DNA from: Acidimicrobiia bacterium
GTDB lineage: Bacteria > Acidobacteriota > Vicinamibacteria > Vicinamibacterales > UBA2999
Assembly: GCA_016871275.1 (NCBI GenBank)
Contig: VFZG01000008.1
Span: 1-64,000 of the forward strand
Reading direction: 5' to 3'
Length of the DNA: 64,000 nucleotides
A program made the translations under genes and the position numbers. The notes beneath the pieces were generated by a model. The model was not told the origin of the DNA and did not search any database. It was given only the letters and a program-made list of their open reading frames with translations. Shown here piece after piece: positions 17,188 to 27,147 of the stretch. Positions within the stretch are counted from its first letter, which is position 1. Every line of letters begins with the position of its first letter.

Positions 17188-19911
17188 ATGGCGAAATCCG
17201 GAGTTCCTTTGGTCATCGTTGAGTCGCCCGCGAAGGCACGGACGCTGTCGCGCTTTCTCGGGAACAAGTACCGGGTCGAGGCGAGCTACGGTCACATTCG
17301 CGACCTGCCTGAGTCCGCTGCCGAAGTTCCGGACGAGATCAAGAAAAAGCCGTGGGGCCGCATGGGCGTGGACACCGACGGCGACTTCACCCCGTACTAC
17401 GTAGTTCCGGCAGACAAGAAGAAGAATGTGACCGCGCTGCGCGCGGCGATGAAGGACGCCTCGGAGCTCATTCTCGCGACCGACCCTGATCGCGAAGGGG
17501 AATCGATCAGCTGGCACCTCAAGGAACTGCTCAAGCCGAGGGTGAAGGTCCGCCGCATCGTCTTTCACGAGATCACGGAAGAGGCGGTGAAGTCGGCGCT
17601 GGCAACAGCCCACGATGTTGACGAGAACCTGGTGCGCGCGCAGGAGAGCCGCCGCATTCTCGACCGCTTGTACGGCTACACGCTGTCGCCAGTGTTGTGG
17701 AAGAAGGTCCAGACCGGATTGAGTGCCGGCCGCGTGCAGAGCGTCGCGGTGCGCCTGATCGTCGAGCGCGAGGAAGAACGCCTGGCGTTCACGACCGCCA
17801 GCTACTGGGACCTGGAAGCCAGGCTGCGCGGCGGATCGACCGAATTCACCGCCACGCTCGCCAAGGTTGGCGGCCAACGCGTCGCCACCGGCAAGGACTT
17901 CGACGCCAAGGGCCGGCTCGAATCGAACACCGTCAAGCTGCTCGGAGCGAAGGACGCGCAGGCGCTGCGGGAAACGTTGATGCGCCGGCTGCCGTGGACC
18001 GTCACGAGCGTCGAGGAAAAGCCTTTGACCCAGCGCCCGGCGCCGCCGTTCACCACGTCAACGCTGCAGCAGGAAGCGAACCGCAAGCTCGGGTTTTCGT
18101 CCGAGCGCACCATGCAGATCGCGCAGCGGCTGTTCCAGGGCATGGATCTCGGCGGCGGTGAGCTCGAAGGCGTGATCTCGTATCACCGAACCGATTCGAC
18201 CACGCTGAGCCAGAAGGCGCTGGCCGAAGCGGCCACCGCGGTCAGGGAACTGTATGGTCCCGACTACCACCACCAGCGCCAATACCAGACCAAGGTGCGC
18301 AACGCGCAGGAAGCGCACGAGGCGATTCGCCCGACGCACTTCAATCGTACGCCGGCCTCGCTCGAAAAGATCCTCGAGTCCGACGAACTGCGCGTCTACG
18401 AACTGATCTGGAAGCGCGCGGTCGCGTCGCAGATGGCCGACGCCAGGTTGCTGCGCACGTCGGTCGAAATTACGGGCGAGACGCCCGACGGGGCGCCGGC
18501 GACCTTCACCGCCAGCGGCAAGGCGATCGAGTTCCCCGGCTACCTGCGCGCCTACGTCGAGGGTTCCGACGATCCCGCGGCGGAACTCGCCGACCAGGAC
18601 ACGGTGCTGCCGAAGCTCGCCGTGGGCGACCAGGTCTGGTCGCCCGACAAACTCGACATGGACCTGATCCTGCTCTCGCTCGAGGCGAAGGGGCACGAGA
18701 CCTCGCCGCCGGCGCGCTACACCGAAGCGTCGCTGGTCAAGCGCCTCGAAGAGGAAGGGATCGGACGCCCGTCGACCTACGCGCCGACGGTGGCGACGAT
18801 TCAGCGCCGCGGCTACATCTCGCGCCAGGGCAAGGCGCTGGTGCCGAGCTTCACCGCGTTTGCGGCGACGCGCCTGCTGCGCAACCACTTCGGCGACTAC
18901 GTCGACATCGGCTTCACTGCGGAACTGGAAGAGATCCTCGACCAGATCTCCAATGGCGAGCGCGACTGGCTCGAGTTTCTCGCGGAGTTCTACCGCGGCG
19001 ACAAGAAAAAGAAGCACCCTGGCCTCGAGCACCTGGTCGAAGACAAGGGGCAGTCGATCGAGTACCCGATCATCGAGCTGGGCCGCGATCCGGAGAGCAA
19101 CCTGCCGATTCGCGTCCGCATTGGACGCTACGGCCCATTCCTGCAAATGGGGAATCAGCACGACGGCGGCCCGCGCGCGTCGTTGCCGGAGGATCTGCCG
19201 CCCGCCGACCTCACGCTCGAGAAGGCCGTTGCGCTGCTGAAGGCCAAGGCGCAGGGTCCCAAGTCGCTGGGCGTCGACCCAAGCAGCGGCCAGCACGTCT
19301 ACGTGATGCACGGCCGCTTTGGCGCCTATGTGCAGCTGGGCGAGACGCCGCAAGACCGTGACATCAAGCCCCGCCGCGCGTCGCTCGGCCGCGATCACAC
19401 CGAGGAGACGATTAGCCTCGACGTCGCGCTGAAGCTGCTGTCGCTGCCACGAGAGCTTGGCACCGCCGCCGATGGCGAGACCATCCTGGCGAACCTTGGC
19501 CGCTTCGGGCCGTACGTGAAGCACGGCTCCGAGTTCCGCTCGCTCGAGGAAACCGACGACGTCCATACCATTTCGCTGGAGCGGGCCAAGGAACTGCTCG
19601 CGCAGCCGAAGAAGTCGATGCGCCGTACCCGCCAGGCGCCGAAGGAGCTGAAGAACCTCGGCAAACATCCGGAGTCCGGCGCCGACGTCAGAATCCTCGA
19701 CGGCCGCTACGGCCCGTACGTCACCGACGGCGAGACCAACGCCTCCGTGCCGAAGGGCACGCAGGTTGAGGCCGTCACCATGGCATCGGCCGTCGAGCTG
19801 CTCAACGCCCGCGCGGGCATGGGCGGTCGCAAGGCCAGGAGGGCAAAGACCGCCAAGGCCACCGCCGCCGCCCCGAAGAAGAAAGCCGGGCCGAAGAGAC
19901 GATCGGCGTAG
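17188..19911 (+). CDS. topA: DNA topoisomerase I
   Basis: VIVESPAKARTLSRFLGNKYRVEASYGHIRDLP; TDPDREGESISWHL; SYHRTDST; glycine-rich C-terminal repeats. Confidence 0.96.
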   Translation: MAKSGVPLVIVESPAKARTLSRFLGNKYRVEASYGHIRDLPESAAEVPDEIKKKPWGRMGVDTDGDFTPYYVVPADKKKNVTALRAAMKDASELILATDPDREGESISWHLKELLKPRVKVRRIVFHEITEEAVKSALATAHDVDENLVRAQESRRILDRLYGYTLSPVLWKKVQTGLSAGRVQSVAVRLIVEREEERLAFTTASYWDLEARLRGGSTEFTATLAKVGGQRVATGKDFDAKGRLESNTVKLLGAKDAQALRETLMRRLPWTVTSVEEKPLTQRPAPPFTTSTLQQEANRKLGFSSERTMQIAQRLFQGMDLGGGELEGVISYHRTDSTTLSQKALAEAATAVRELYGPDYHHQRQYQTKVRNAQEAHEAIRPTHFNRTPASLEKILESDELRVYELIWKRAVASQMADARLLRTSVEITGETPDGAPATFTASGKAIEFPGYLRAYVEGSDDPAAELADQDTVLPKLAVGDQVWSPDKLDMDLILLSLEAKGHETSPPARYTEASLVKRLEEEGIGRPSTYAPTVATIQRRGYISRQGKALVPSFTAFAATRLLRNHFGDYVDIGFTAELEEILDQISNGERDWLEFLAEFYRGDKKKKHPGLEHLVEDKGQSIEYPIIELGRDPESNLPIRVRIGRYGPFLQMGNQHDGGPRASLPEDLPPADLTLEKAVALLKAKAQGPKSLGVDPSSGQHVYVMHGRFGAYVQLGETPQDRDIKPRRASLGRDHTEETISLDVALKLLSLPRELGTAADGETILANLGRFGPYVKHGSEFRSLEETDDVHTISLERAKELLAQPKKSMRRTRQAPKELKNLGKHPESGADVRILDGRYGPYVTDGETNASVPKGTQVEAVTMASAVELLNARAGMGGRKARRAKTAKATAAAPKKKAGPKRRSA

Positions 19912-19949
19912 CGCCCGCGTAAACTGCACCAACCGCATGACGCTTCCCG

Positions 19950-20180
19950 CCCGGTGTGGCCTTCGGCATCGGCAACATGGTGCAGGCCAACTCGGTCGCT
20001 GCCAGCCTGCAGGCGTCGTTCAACGTCACGCCCGCCGTGACCGGCGTCGTGCTGGCCGCGCTCACAGCGGTGGTGATTGTCGGCGGCATCAAGCGCATCG
20101 GCCAGTGCACTGAATACCTGGTGCCGTTCATGGCGCTGTTCTATCTCGGCGGCGGCCAGTGGAAGACCAGAACCGTGTAA
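19950..20180 (+). pseudogene. Remnant of a sodium:alanine (AGCS-type) symporter
   Basis: VAFGIGNMVQANSVAASLQASFNVTPAVTGVVLAALTAVVIVGGIKRIGQCTEYLVPFMALFYLGG resembles the AGCS core; N- and C-terminal parts absent. Confidence 0.68.
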
Positions 20181-20243
20181 AGTGAGAAGTGAGGAGCGAG
20201 AAGCGATTGCTTCTCACTCCTCACTTTCCACTTCTCACTTCTT
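20180..20243. repeat. GAGAAGT-type repeat forming a long imperfect hairpin upstream of trmFO
   Basis: aagtgagaagtgaggagcgagaagc gatt gcttctcactcctcactttccacttctcactt. Confidence 0.88.
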
Positions 20244-21593
20244 ATGGTTCACATCATCGGCGGCGGTCTGGCGGGTAGCGAGGCGGCGTGGCAGGCCGCC
20301 GAGCTGGGCGTGGACGTGACGATTCACGAAATGCGCCCGGTGCGTGCGACCGCCGTGCACCAGACCGATGGCCTTGCGGAACTGGTCTGCAGCAACTCGT
20401 TTCGCGCCGACAAGGTCGACAATGCCGTCGGCCTGATCAAGGAAGAGATGCGGCGGCTCGGATCGATCGTGATGCGATCGGCCGATGCCGCGCGCGTCCC
20501 GGCGGGCGCGGCGCTTGCCGTCGACCGTCACGTGTTCTCGGCCGCGGTGACCAGGGCGGTGCAGTCGCATCCGCGCATCCGCCTCTGGCGCGAAGAGGTG
20601 ACCGCCGTGCCGGGTCCGGAGTGGTCGCCGGTGATCATCGCGACCGGTCCGCTCACGTCCGACGCCTTGTCGCTCAGCATCCAGCAGCTGGTGGGCGAGG
20701 AGCACTTGTCGTTCTACGACGCGATCAGCCCGATCGTGCTCGCTGAATCGATCGACATGTCGAAAGTATTCCGAGCGTCCCGGTGGGGCCGCAATGTCTG
20801 GAGTCCCGAGCCGGGTGCCGCGCTCGAGCCATCGGAGGATGGTGACTACCTGAATTGCCCGATGACCAAGGACGACTACGACGCCTTCTACCAGGCGCTG
20901 GTCATCGCGGAATCAGCGACGATTCATGACTTCGACAACACCAGGTTCTTCGAAGGCTGCCTGCCGATTGAGGTGATGGCGCATCGTGGCGAGGGCACGT
21001 TGCGGTTCGGGCCGATGAAGCCGGTGGGCTTGAAAGATCCCCGGACCGGCCGGCTTCCGTACGCGGTGGTGCAGCTCCGGCAGGACACGCTGGCCGGCGA
21101 CCACTTCAGCCTGGTCGGCTTCCAGACGCAGATCAAATGGGCTGATCAGGCGCGGGTGTTGCGGATGATCCCCGGCCTCGAACACGCCGAGTTCGTGCGC
21201 TACGGCATGGTGCACCGCAACACCTACATTTGCGGGCCGAAGGTGTTGCTGCCGACCTGGCAGACCCGGCAGCGCGCCGATCTGCTGTTTGCGGGACAAG
21301 TCTCCGGCGTCGAAGGTTACGTCGAGTCGGCCGCGTCGGGACTGATCGCCGGCCGGAATGCCGCCGCGATTGCGAAAGGCGAATCGCCCCAGGCGCCGCC
21401 GCGCACGACCGCGCTCGGCGCGCTGGCGCACTACGTGTCGCACGCCGATCCCAACACCTACCAGCCGACCAACATCACCCACGGCATCATGCCGCCGCTG
21501 GCGAATCCGCCGCGCGACAAGATGCAGAAGAAGATGCAGATTGCCGAGCGGGCTCTGGCCGATCTCGATGCCTGGTCATGCGCGACCATCTGA
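20244..21593 (+). CDS. trmFO: Methylenetetrahydrofolate--tRNA-(uracil-5-)-methyltransferase
   Basis: VHIIGGGLAGSEAAWQAAELGVDVTIHEMRPVRATAVHQTDGLAELVCSNSFRADKVDNAVGLIKEEMRRL; QVSGVEGYVESAASGLIAG. Confidence 0.96.
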   Translation: MVHIIGGGLAGSEAAWQAAELGVDVTIHEMRPVRATAVHQTDGLAELVCSNSFRADKVDNAVGLIKEEMRRLGSIVMRSADAARVPAGAALAVDRHVFSAAVTRAVQSHPRIRLWREEVTAVPGPEWSPVIIATGPLTSDALSLSIQQLVGEEHLSFYDAISPIVLAESIDMSKVFRASRWGRNVWSPEPGAALEPSEDGDYLNCPMTKDDYDAFYQALVIAESATIHDFDNTRFFEGCLPIEVMAHRGEGTLRFGPMKPVGLKDPRTGRLPYAVVQLRQDTLAGDHFSLVGFQTQIKWADQARVLRMIPGLEHAEFVRYGMVHRNTYICGPKVLLPTWQTRQRADLLFAGQVSGVEGYVESAASGLIAGRNAAAIAKGESPQAPPRTTALGALAHYVSHADPNTYQPTNITHGIMPPLANPPRDKMQKKMQIAERALADLDAWSCATI

Positions 21594-22537
21594 AAGCGTT
21601 CCTGCACTACCTCGCGCTCAATCGGCACCTCTCGCCGCACACCGTACGCGCGTATGAAATCGACATTACGCAGTACCTGGCGTGGGTCGCGAGCGAGACG
21701 GGCAAGAAGATGTCACAGCTCGGGCCGGCCGACCTCGACCTGGCATCGGTCCGCGGCCACGTGACGGAGCTCAACCAGGCGGGTAAGGCGCGATCGACCG
21801 TGGCCCGCAAGCTCTCCGGGCTGCGGACGTTTGTGAAGTATCTGCGCCGCGAGGAGATTATCGAACACGATCCCGCGGCGATGGCGGTGGCCCCAAAGCG
21901 CGACCAGACGATCCCGACCCACTTGTCCGAACCGGAGATCGGGCGGCTGATCGAAACGCCGAGCACCGGCGATCCGCTCGGCCGGCGCGATCGCGCCATC
22001 CTGGAACTGTTCTATGCGTCCGGGTTGCGCCTCAGCGAGCTCGTCGCCATCGATCTCGATGACGTGAACCTGAGCGGGCGCGTGGTCCGCGTCATGGGCA
22101 AGGGCGGCAAGGAACGACTGGTGCCCTTCAATTACAGCACGCTCACGGCGGTCAAGGTGTGGATGAAGGACCGGGCGGCGATTCTCGCAGGGATCGGGGA
22201 TCAGGGATCGGGGATCAGGGGGGGGCGGAGGCGACCGAAGGTCGTCCAGAATCCCTTGTTCGTCAATTACCGCGGCACGCGGCTGACCGGCCGCTCCGTC
22301 GATCGGTTGCTGCGGCGGTATGTGGCGCAGTGCAGCACGCGCATGGGCATCAGCCCGCACGCGCTGCGCCATTCGTTTGCGACCCACTTGCTCCAGCGCG
22401 GGGCCGATTTGCGCGTTATCCAGGAGCTGCTCGGCCACGCGCGGTTGAGCACGACGCAGCGGTATACGCACGTGAACGCCGCGCAATTGATCGACGTCTA
22501 TCGCAAAGCACACCCGCGCGCGTCGAAGTCCGGGTAG
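21578..22537 (+). CDS. xerC: Tyrosine recombinase XerC-like
   Basis: N-terminal SAM-like domain; LFYASGLRLSEL, HALRHSFATHLLQRGADLRVIQELLGHARLSTTQRYTHV catalytic R-H-R-Y motifs. Confidence 0.94.
   Translation: MRDHLKAFLHYLALNRHLSPHTVRAYEIDITQYLAWVASETGKKMSQLGPADLDLASVRGHVTELNQAGKARSTVARKLSGLRTFVKYLRREEIIEHDPAAMAVAPKRDQTIPTHLSEPEIGRLIETPSTGDPLGRRDRAILELFYASGLRLSELVAIDLDDVNLSGRVVRVMGKGGKERLVPFNYSTLTAVKVWMKDRAAILAGIGDQGSGIRGGRRRPKVVQNPLFVNYRGTRLTGRSVDRLLRRYVAQCSTRMGISPHALRHSFATHLLQRGADLRVIQELLGHARLSTTQRYTHVNAAQLIDVYRKAHPRASKSG
22188..22226. repeat. GATCAGG-type repeat inside xerC
   Basis: cagggatcggggatcagggatcggggatcagggggg; encodes AGIGDQGSGIRGG. Confidence 0.85.
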
Positions 22538-22550
22538 AATCATCCGTCAG

Positions 22551-23924
22551 GTGGCCGTCACACGACTCGTCGCTCTGCTACTCCTCCTTTCGGCGTCTCC
22601 GGCTCTCGCGCAACAATCCGCGCCGCCCCAGGATCCACCGGCGAACGAACCGGTCAACCTGTTCGGTTTCACGTTCAACCAGAGCGAGCGCTACAAGTTT
22701 GGCGGCGAGTTGGTGACGGGCTGGTCGCACGACGGCGCGCAGGCCGCGCTGGGGTTCGAGAAGCAGGGCCGGGTTGGCATGGCCATCCTCAGCCTGAGCG
22801 GCCGGGTCTCCAATCGCGTTCGCTACTACGTATCGGTGAATCCGGTCAGCGAGACCGCGTCGCGCCCGGCGTGCGGCGAGCCGGACTTCTTCTTCCCGAA
22901 CGATCCCAACCTGTTCGCCGGACAGGGCCCGATCGTCAAGTGCGACGAGGAAGACGGCCTCAAGCGCGTCGACACCTACAACACCTTCTCGCTCGACTAC
23001 ATCACCCAGCAGGGCATGCTGCGCGAGGGCTACATCGACTGGGGCTTGACCAATGCCGTGGCACTGCGCGGCGGCCGTTTCATCCTGCCGATCGGCTTCG
23101 CCCCGTCGGAGGTCGGCGCCGCCACCGCGAAGGACATGGCGCGGATCACGCGCCTCAATGCCGAAGCCAACTTCGGCGTCATGCTGGCCGCGTCGGCGCG
23201 CCGCGGCGATCGCACGTGGTTCGATGCCGGCATCATGGCGGTGCTTGGCGACGGCAATCTCGAGAAGGACTACGACTGGTTCTATTTCGTCAACCGCTCG
23301 CTCGATACGAACAGCGCGCTGACGGTCGTCGCCTCGGCGCGCCTGCAGCCGGTGCGCCAGCTCGACGTGCGCGCCGCATACAAAAAGGGTTACACCGGCT
23401 CCAAGGTCGAACGCCTGCCGAGCTACTGGGCATCCAAGCGCAATGACGATGCGCTGGTGGTGAGCCTGAAAGTGTCTCCGGCGCCCTGGATCTCCGCGTT
23501 CGGTGAGTACGCGAACTACAAATGGGGCCCGTCGATCACGTCCGGAGAACTGGTGGGGATCCCAACGGTCGGTCCGATCGAGAAACCCGGCTATTTCATG
23601 GGGCTGCAACTCGACGTGCCGGTGGCCGGGAAGGTGCGGGTCGGCGGCAGCTTCACGCGCGAAGAACTGTCGCGCGACGACAGCCTGATCCAGTACCTGA
23701 CGCTGAACAACCTGCACCGCGTGTCGATGGGCAAGAAAGACCGCGCGATGATCGCGCGCGGCTTCCTGGACCTGAATCGCCTGGTGAACATCGGTTTCTT
23801 CTGGGTCGACGTGTCCAATCCGTTCCCGTGGGTCAGCGGCAGCTGGCCGGTGGCGGGTCCGGTCGCCTTTTCGGGCCGCCAGCTCGATCGCATTGGCCTG
23901 ACCGTCACGGTGCGGACGCCCTGA
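22551..23924 (+). CDS. Putative outer-membrane porin-like protein
   Basis: Signal peptide; alternating amphipathic strands; resembles phosphate-selective porin-like proteins. Confidence 0.65.
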   Translation: MAVTRLVALLLLLSASPALAQQSAPPQDPPANEPVNLFGFTFNQSERYKFGGELVTGWSHDGAQAALGFEKQGRVGMAILSLSGRVSNRVRYYVSVNPVSETASRPACGEPDFFFPNDPNLFAGQGPIVKCDEEDGLKRVDTYNTFSLDYITQQGMLREGYIDWGLTNAVALRGGRFILPIGFAPSEVGAATAKDMARITRLNAEANFGVMLAASARRGDRTWFDAGIMAVLGDGNLEKDYDWFYFVNRSLDTNSALTVVASARLQPVRQLDVRAAYKKGYTGSKVERLPSYWASKRNDDALVVSLKVSPAPWISAFGEYANYKWGPSITSGELVGIPTVGPIEKPGYFMGLQLDVPVAGKVRVGGSFTREELSRDDSLIQYLTLNNLHRVSMGKKDRAMIARGFLDLNRLVNIGFFWVDVSNPFPWVSGSWPVAGPVAFSGRQLDRIGLTVTVRTP

Positions 23925-23999
23925 AGCACGGCGGTCCGGTAAATTACTTTCATCCGTCACAGCTCGTAGCGATAATAGGCAGGCTGAAGGAGATTTTCG

Positions 24000-24623
24000 A
24001 TGACTCGTGTATTGACAGCTCTAGTATTGGCTGCGGCGCTTGCGGCTCCGGCAGCCGCCCAAACACCATCCCTGAAGAATCCAGCGTCATTGAACGAGAA
24101 GGCCCCCGCCACCTACAAAGTGCGCCTCGACACCACTGCCGGACCGGTGGTGATCCAAGTGACGCGCGACTGGTCGCCGAACGGCGCCGATCGCTTCTAC
24201 AACCTGGTCAAGAACGGCTTCTACGATGACGTCCGCTTCTTCCGCGTGCTGCACGGCTTCATGGCACAGGGGGGCATGCACGGTGACCCCGCGATTCAGC
24301 GCCTCTGGGGCCGGAACAACATTCCCGATGATCCGGTCAAGCAGAGCAACAAGCGCGGCTTCGTGACGTTCGCGAAGACCGGCGCGCCGAACTCGCGCTC
24401 GACGCAGATCTTCATCAACTACGGCGACAACGGCAACCTCGACGGCCAGGGGTTCTCGCCGTTCGGACAGGTGACCTCCGGCATGGAAGCGGTCGACAAG
24501 TTCGAGAGCTACGGCCGCAACAACGTGCCGGACCAGGGGTTGATCACGGCGGAAGGCAATGCCTACCTGCAGCGCGATTATCCAAAGCTGACCGTGATCA
24601 AGAAGGCGACGATCGAGAAGTAA
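24000..24623 (+). CDS. Cyclophilin-type peptidylprolyl isomerase
   Basis: GADRFYNLVKNGFYDDVRFFRVLHGFMAQGG...NSRSTQIFINYGDN. Confidence 0.93.
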   Translation: MTRVLTALVLAAALAAPAAAQTPSLKNPASLNEKAPATYKVRLDTTAGPVVIQVTRDWSPNGADRFYNLVKNGFYDDVRFFRVLHGFMAQGGMHGDPAIQRLWGRNNIPDDPVKQSNKRGFVTFAKTGAPNSRSTQIFINYGDNGNLDGQGFSPFGQVTSGMEAVDKFESYGRNNVPDQGLITAEGNAYLQRDYPKLTVIKKATIEK

Positions 24624-24680
24624 GACAGGCAGTCAGGCTGTCAGGCAGCCGGGCCGTCAGGCCATCGGGCCGTCAGGAGG
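24624..24680. repeat. CAGGCNGT/GGGCCGTC-type ~8-bp repeat between PPIase and GGT genes
   Basis: gacaggcagtcaggctgtcaggcagccgggccgtcaggccatcgggccgtcaggagg. Confidence 0.8.
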
Positions 24681-24684
24681 GACC

Positions 24685-26541
24685 GTGAGAGTCGTGCTAC
24701 TCGTTGCATTGCTGCTTGCGGTTCCTCTGACCGCGCAGGTTCCCGTTCAGGATCGGCAGCCGGCGGGTTCGGCGTTACGGCCCGCCGTGGCCGGTCCCAC
24801 CGGCGGCGTTTCCACCGGTCATCCGCTCACCACGGCCGCGGCGTTCGGTATCTTGTTGAAGGGCGGCAACGCGTTCGATGCCGGCGTGGCGTCGTTGATC
24901 GCCGGCGGCGTGCTCGAGCAGGATCTCTACAGCCTCGGCGGCGAGGCGCTCGTCCTGGTCTATCCGAAGACCGAGAACAAGGTCACATCGATTGTCGGCC
25001 AGGGCTGGGCGCCGAAGGCCGTGGACGTGGACTGGTACTTGTCGCGCCACAAGACGCTCGACGGCGCCGGGCTCGATCCCGCCGTCGTGCCCGGTGCGCT
25101 GCACGCCGCGCTCACCGTCCTCGAGAAGTGGGGCACGATGAGCTTCGAAGAGGTCGCCGCGCCGGGCATCGCCTACGCCGAGCACGGCTTCCCCATGCGC
25201 AACAGCACTGCGCAGGCGATCCGCCGCCAACTGAAGTTCTTCGAGGCCTGGCCTGACAACCAGAAGTACTGGTTGAAGCCGGACGGCTCGCACTACCAGC
25301 CCGGCGAAACCATCAAGCTCCCGTCGCTCGCCCGCACGCTGAAGCGGATGGTGGAGGCCGAACGCTCGGCGAAGCGACGAAGCCGCGCGGCCGGGATCGT
25401 CGCGGCGCGGGATCGCTTTTACAAAGGCGACATCGCCAACGAGATGGTGGCGTTCCTGCAAAAGCACCACGCGCCGTTCGCCACGAGCGACTTCGCCGAC
25501 TACTTCGCGCGCATCGAGGAGCCCGCCCAGGTCACCTATCGGGGCTACACCGTCTACAAGCATGGGTTCGGCAGCCAGGGCCCGGTGCTCTTGCAGGCGC
25601 TGAACATCCTCGAGAACTTCGACCTGCACGCCATGGGCTATGCGAGCGCGGACTACCTGCACACCGTCACCGAGGCACTGAAGCTGGCCTACGCCGATCG
25701 CGATTCGTTCTATGCCGACCCGGCGTTTGTGCAGGTGCCGGCTGAAGGGCTGCTCTCGAAGGCCTATGCGAAAGAGCGCGCCGCCCTGATCGACCCCAAG
25801 CGCGCGTCGACGTCGTTCATCGCCGGAGACCCGACCAAGTTCGATTCGAAGGTGAAGGAGTGGCCGTTCTGGAAGGCCAACGTGACCAACGGCGCGACGC
25901 CGCGCACGCAGAGCGGCGACGAGCTCAATGCGCCGGAGGTCGTGAAGGACACCACGCACATGGCCGTCATTGACAAGGACGGCAACATTTTCGACGTCAC
26001 GCCCAGCGGCGGGTGGGTGCCCGGCGCGGTGATTCTCGGCGACACCGGCATCGGCATGAGCGTGCGCGGCGAGCAGTTCTGGCTCGACAAGACCCGCGCC
26101 AACCAGCTCCGTCCACGCGCCCGGCCGCGCTACACCCTGACGCCGAGCATGGTGTTCAAGGGCGATACGCCGCTGATGGGCATCGGCACGCCCGGCGGCG
26201 ACAACCAGGATCAAACCATCCTGCAGGCGCTGCTCAGCATCGTCGACTTCTGGAACGACTGGTATCCCAACCTGCATGCCGCGTTCGAGCGCCCGCGCGT
26301 GCAGACCATGCATTTCTACGGCTCGTTCTGGCCGCACGATGCCGGCTTCAATCAGTTGAACGTCGAGGCCGCGATTCCCGATGCGGTCTACAACGAGCTG
26401 AAGGCGCGCGGCCACGATGTCAGCCGGCTCCGTCAGTTCGGCGTATCGGGCTGTGCGACCGCGGTGATGATCGACCCGGCGAGCGGCAATCGGATCGCCG
26501 GCGCCGACCCGCGGCGGGATTGCTACGCGATGGCGTATTAG
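24685..26541 (+). CDS. Gamma-glutamyltransferase family protein
   Basis: TTAAAFGILLKGGNAFDAGVASLI; nucleophile region DTTHMAVIDKDGNIFDVTPSGG; GGDNQDQTILQALLSIVDF. Confidence 0.9.
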   Translation: MRVVLLVALLLAVPLTAQVPVQDRQPAGSALRPAVAGPTGGVSTGHPLTTAAAFGILLKGGNAFDAGVASLIAGGVLEQDLYSLGGEALVLVYPKTENKVTSIVGQGWAPKAVDVDWYLSRHKTLDGAGLDPAVVPGALHAALTVLEKWGTMSFEEVAAPGIAYAEHGFPMRNSTAQAIRRQLKFFEAWPDNQKYWLKPDGSHYQPGETIKLPSLARTLKRMVEAERSAKRRSRAAGIVAARDRFYKGDIANEMVAFLQKHHAPFATSDFADYFARIEEPAQVTYRGYTVYKHGFGSQGPVLLQALNILENFDLHAMGYASADYLHTVTEALKLAYADRDSFYADPAFVQVPAEGLLSKAYAKERAALIDPKRASTSFIAGDPTKFDSKVKEWPFWKANVTNGATPRTQSGDELNAPEVVKDTTHMAVIDKDGNIFDVTPSGGWVPGAVILGDTGIGMSVRGEQFWLDKTRANQLRPRARPRYTLTPSMVFKGDTPLMGIGTPGGDNQDQTILQALLSIVDFWNDWYPNLHAAFERPRVQTMHFYGSFWPHDAGFNQLNVEAAIPDAVYNELKARGHDVSRLRQFGVSGCATAVMIDPASGNRIAGADPRRDCYAMAY

Positions 26542-26580
26542 CGTGCTTGGGTAGCGCTTCAGTGGATCGACCGGAGAGGA

Positions 26581-27147
26581 CTAGCGGAGTGGGAGCACGC
26601 CGGGGAACAGCAGGTCCACGAGTGATTGCCGCGAGCGCGTCGCCGGATCTAACCCGGTCGCCTGTTCGTAGCGCGCGATGACGGCGAGCGCATCCGGCTC
26701 CGACGCCTGCCCTACAGCCTCGAACTCGACACAGCGCACCGTGCGGCCGCCGCCCGTGGCCTCGTAGTACACGACCTCGCAGTCGGCGAAGTACCAGACT
26801 TCGAGCGCCTTCAGCAGCTCGCCGCGCCAGACGACGCCCATTCGCGCCGTGAAGGCGTCCACCTGGGCGGCCTGGTCGCCCTTGTGGTGCCCGAGGTCCA
26901 GGTTGATCTCGTCGCGTACCTCGGGGTCTGAGGCGAGCGCCTTGATCGTGAGCTGATGCAGTTCGCGATCGAAGCGGTGCCGCAGGATGTAGTGCTGCGC
27001 CTGCCCGTCGGCTGTCAGGCAGTAGCGATCGCGCACCTGCAGCACGGCCGTGCGCACCGGTCCCAATCGCGCGAGCGTCTGCCGGAAGGTGGCCATGTCG
27101 AAGCTGCCGTCGAGCACGAACTTGTGTTCGATCTCGGTGAAGTGCAT
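26581..27147 (-). CDS. CYTH-like domain protein
   Basis: N-terminal EIEHK fits the CYTH ExExK signature; internal ILRHRFDRELHQLTIKALASDPEVRDEINLDL. Confidence 0.65.
   Translation of the reverse strand: MHFTEIEHKFVLDGSFDMATFRQTLARLGPVRTAVLQVRDRYCLTADGQAQHYILRHRFDRELHQLTIKALASDPEVRDEINLDLGHHKGDQAAQVDAFTARMGVVWRGELLKALEVWYFADCEVVYYEATGGGRTVRCVEFEAVGQASEPDALAVIARYEQATGLDPATRSRQSLVDLLFPGVLPLR

Noticed and set aside
18058-19938. 626-aa minus-strand ORF antisense to topA
   Set aside because: Antisense artefact without recognisable domains.
21578-22537. XerC-like recombinase as a mobile-element integrase
   Set aside because: Its position in the topA-trmFO-xerC cluster and its sequence fit the housekeeping recombinase; no element ends were seen around it.
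24775-26415. 546-aa minus-strand ORF antisense to the gamma-glutamyltransferase gene
   Set aside because: Antisense artefact without recognisable domains.
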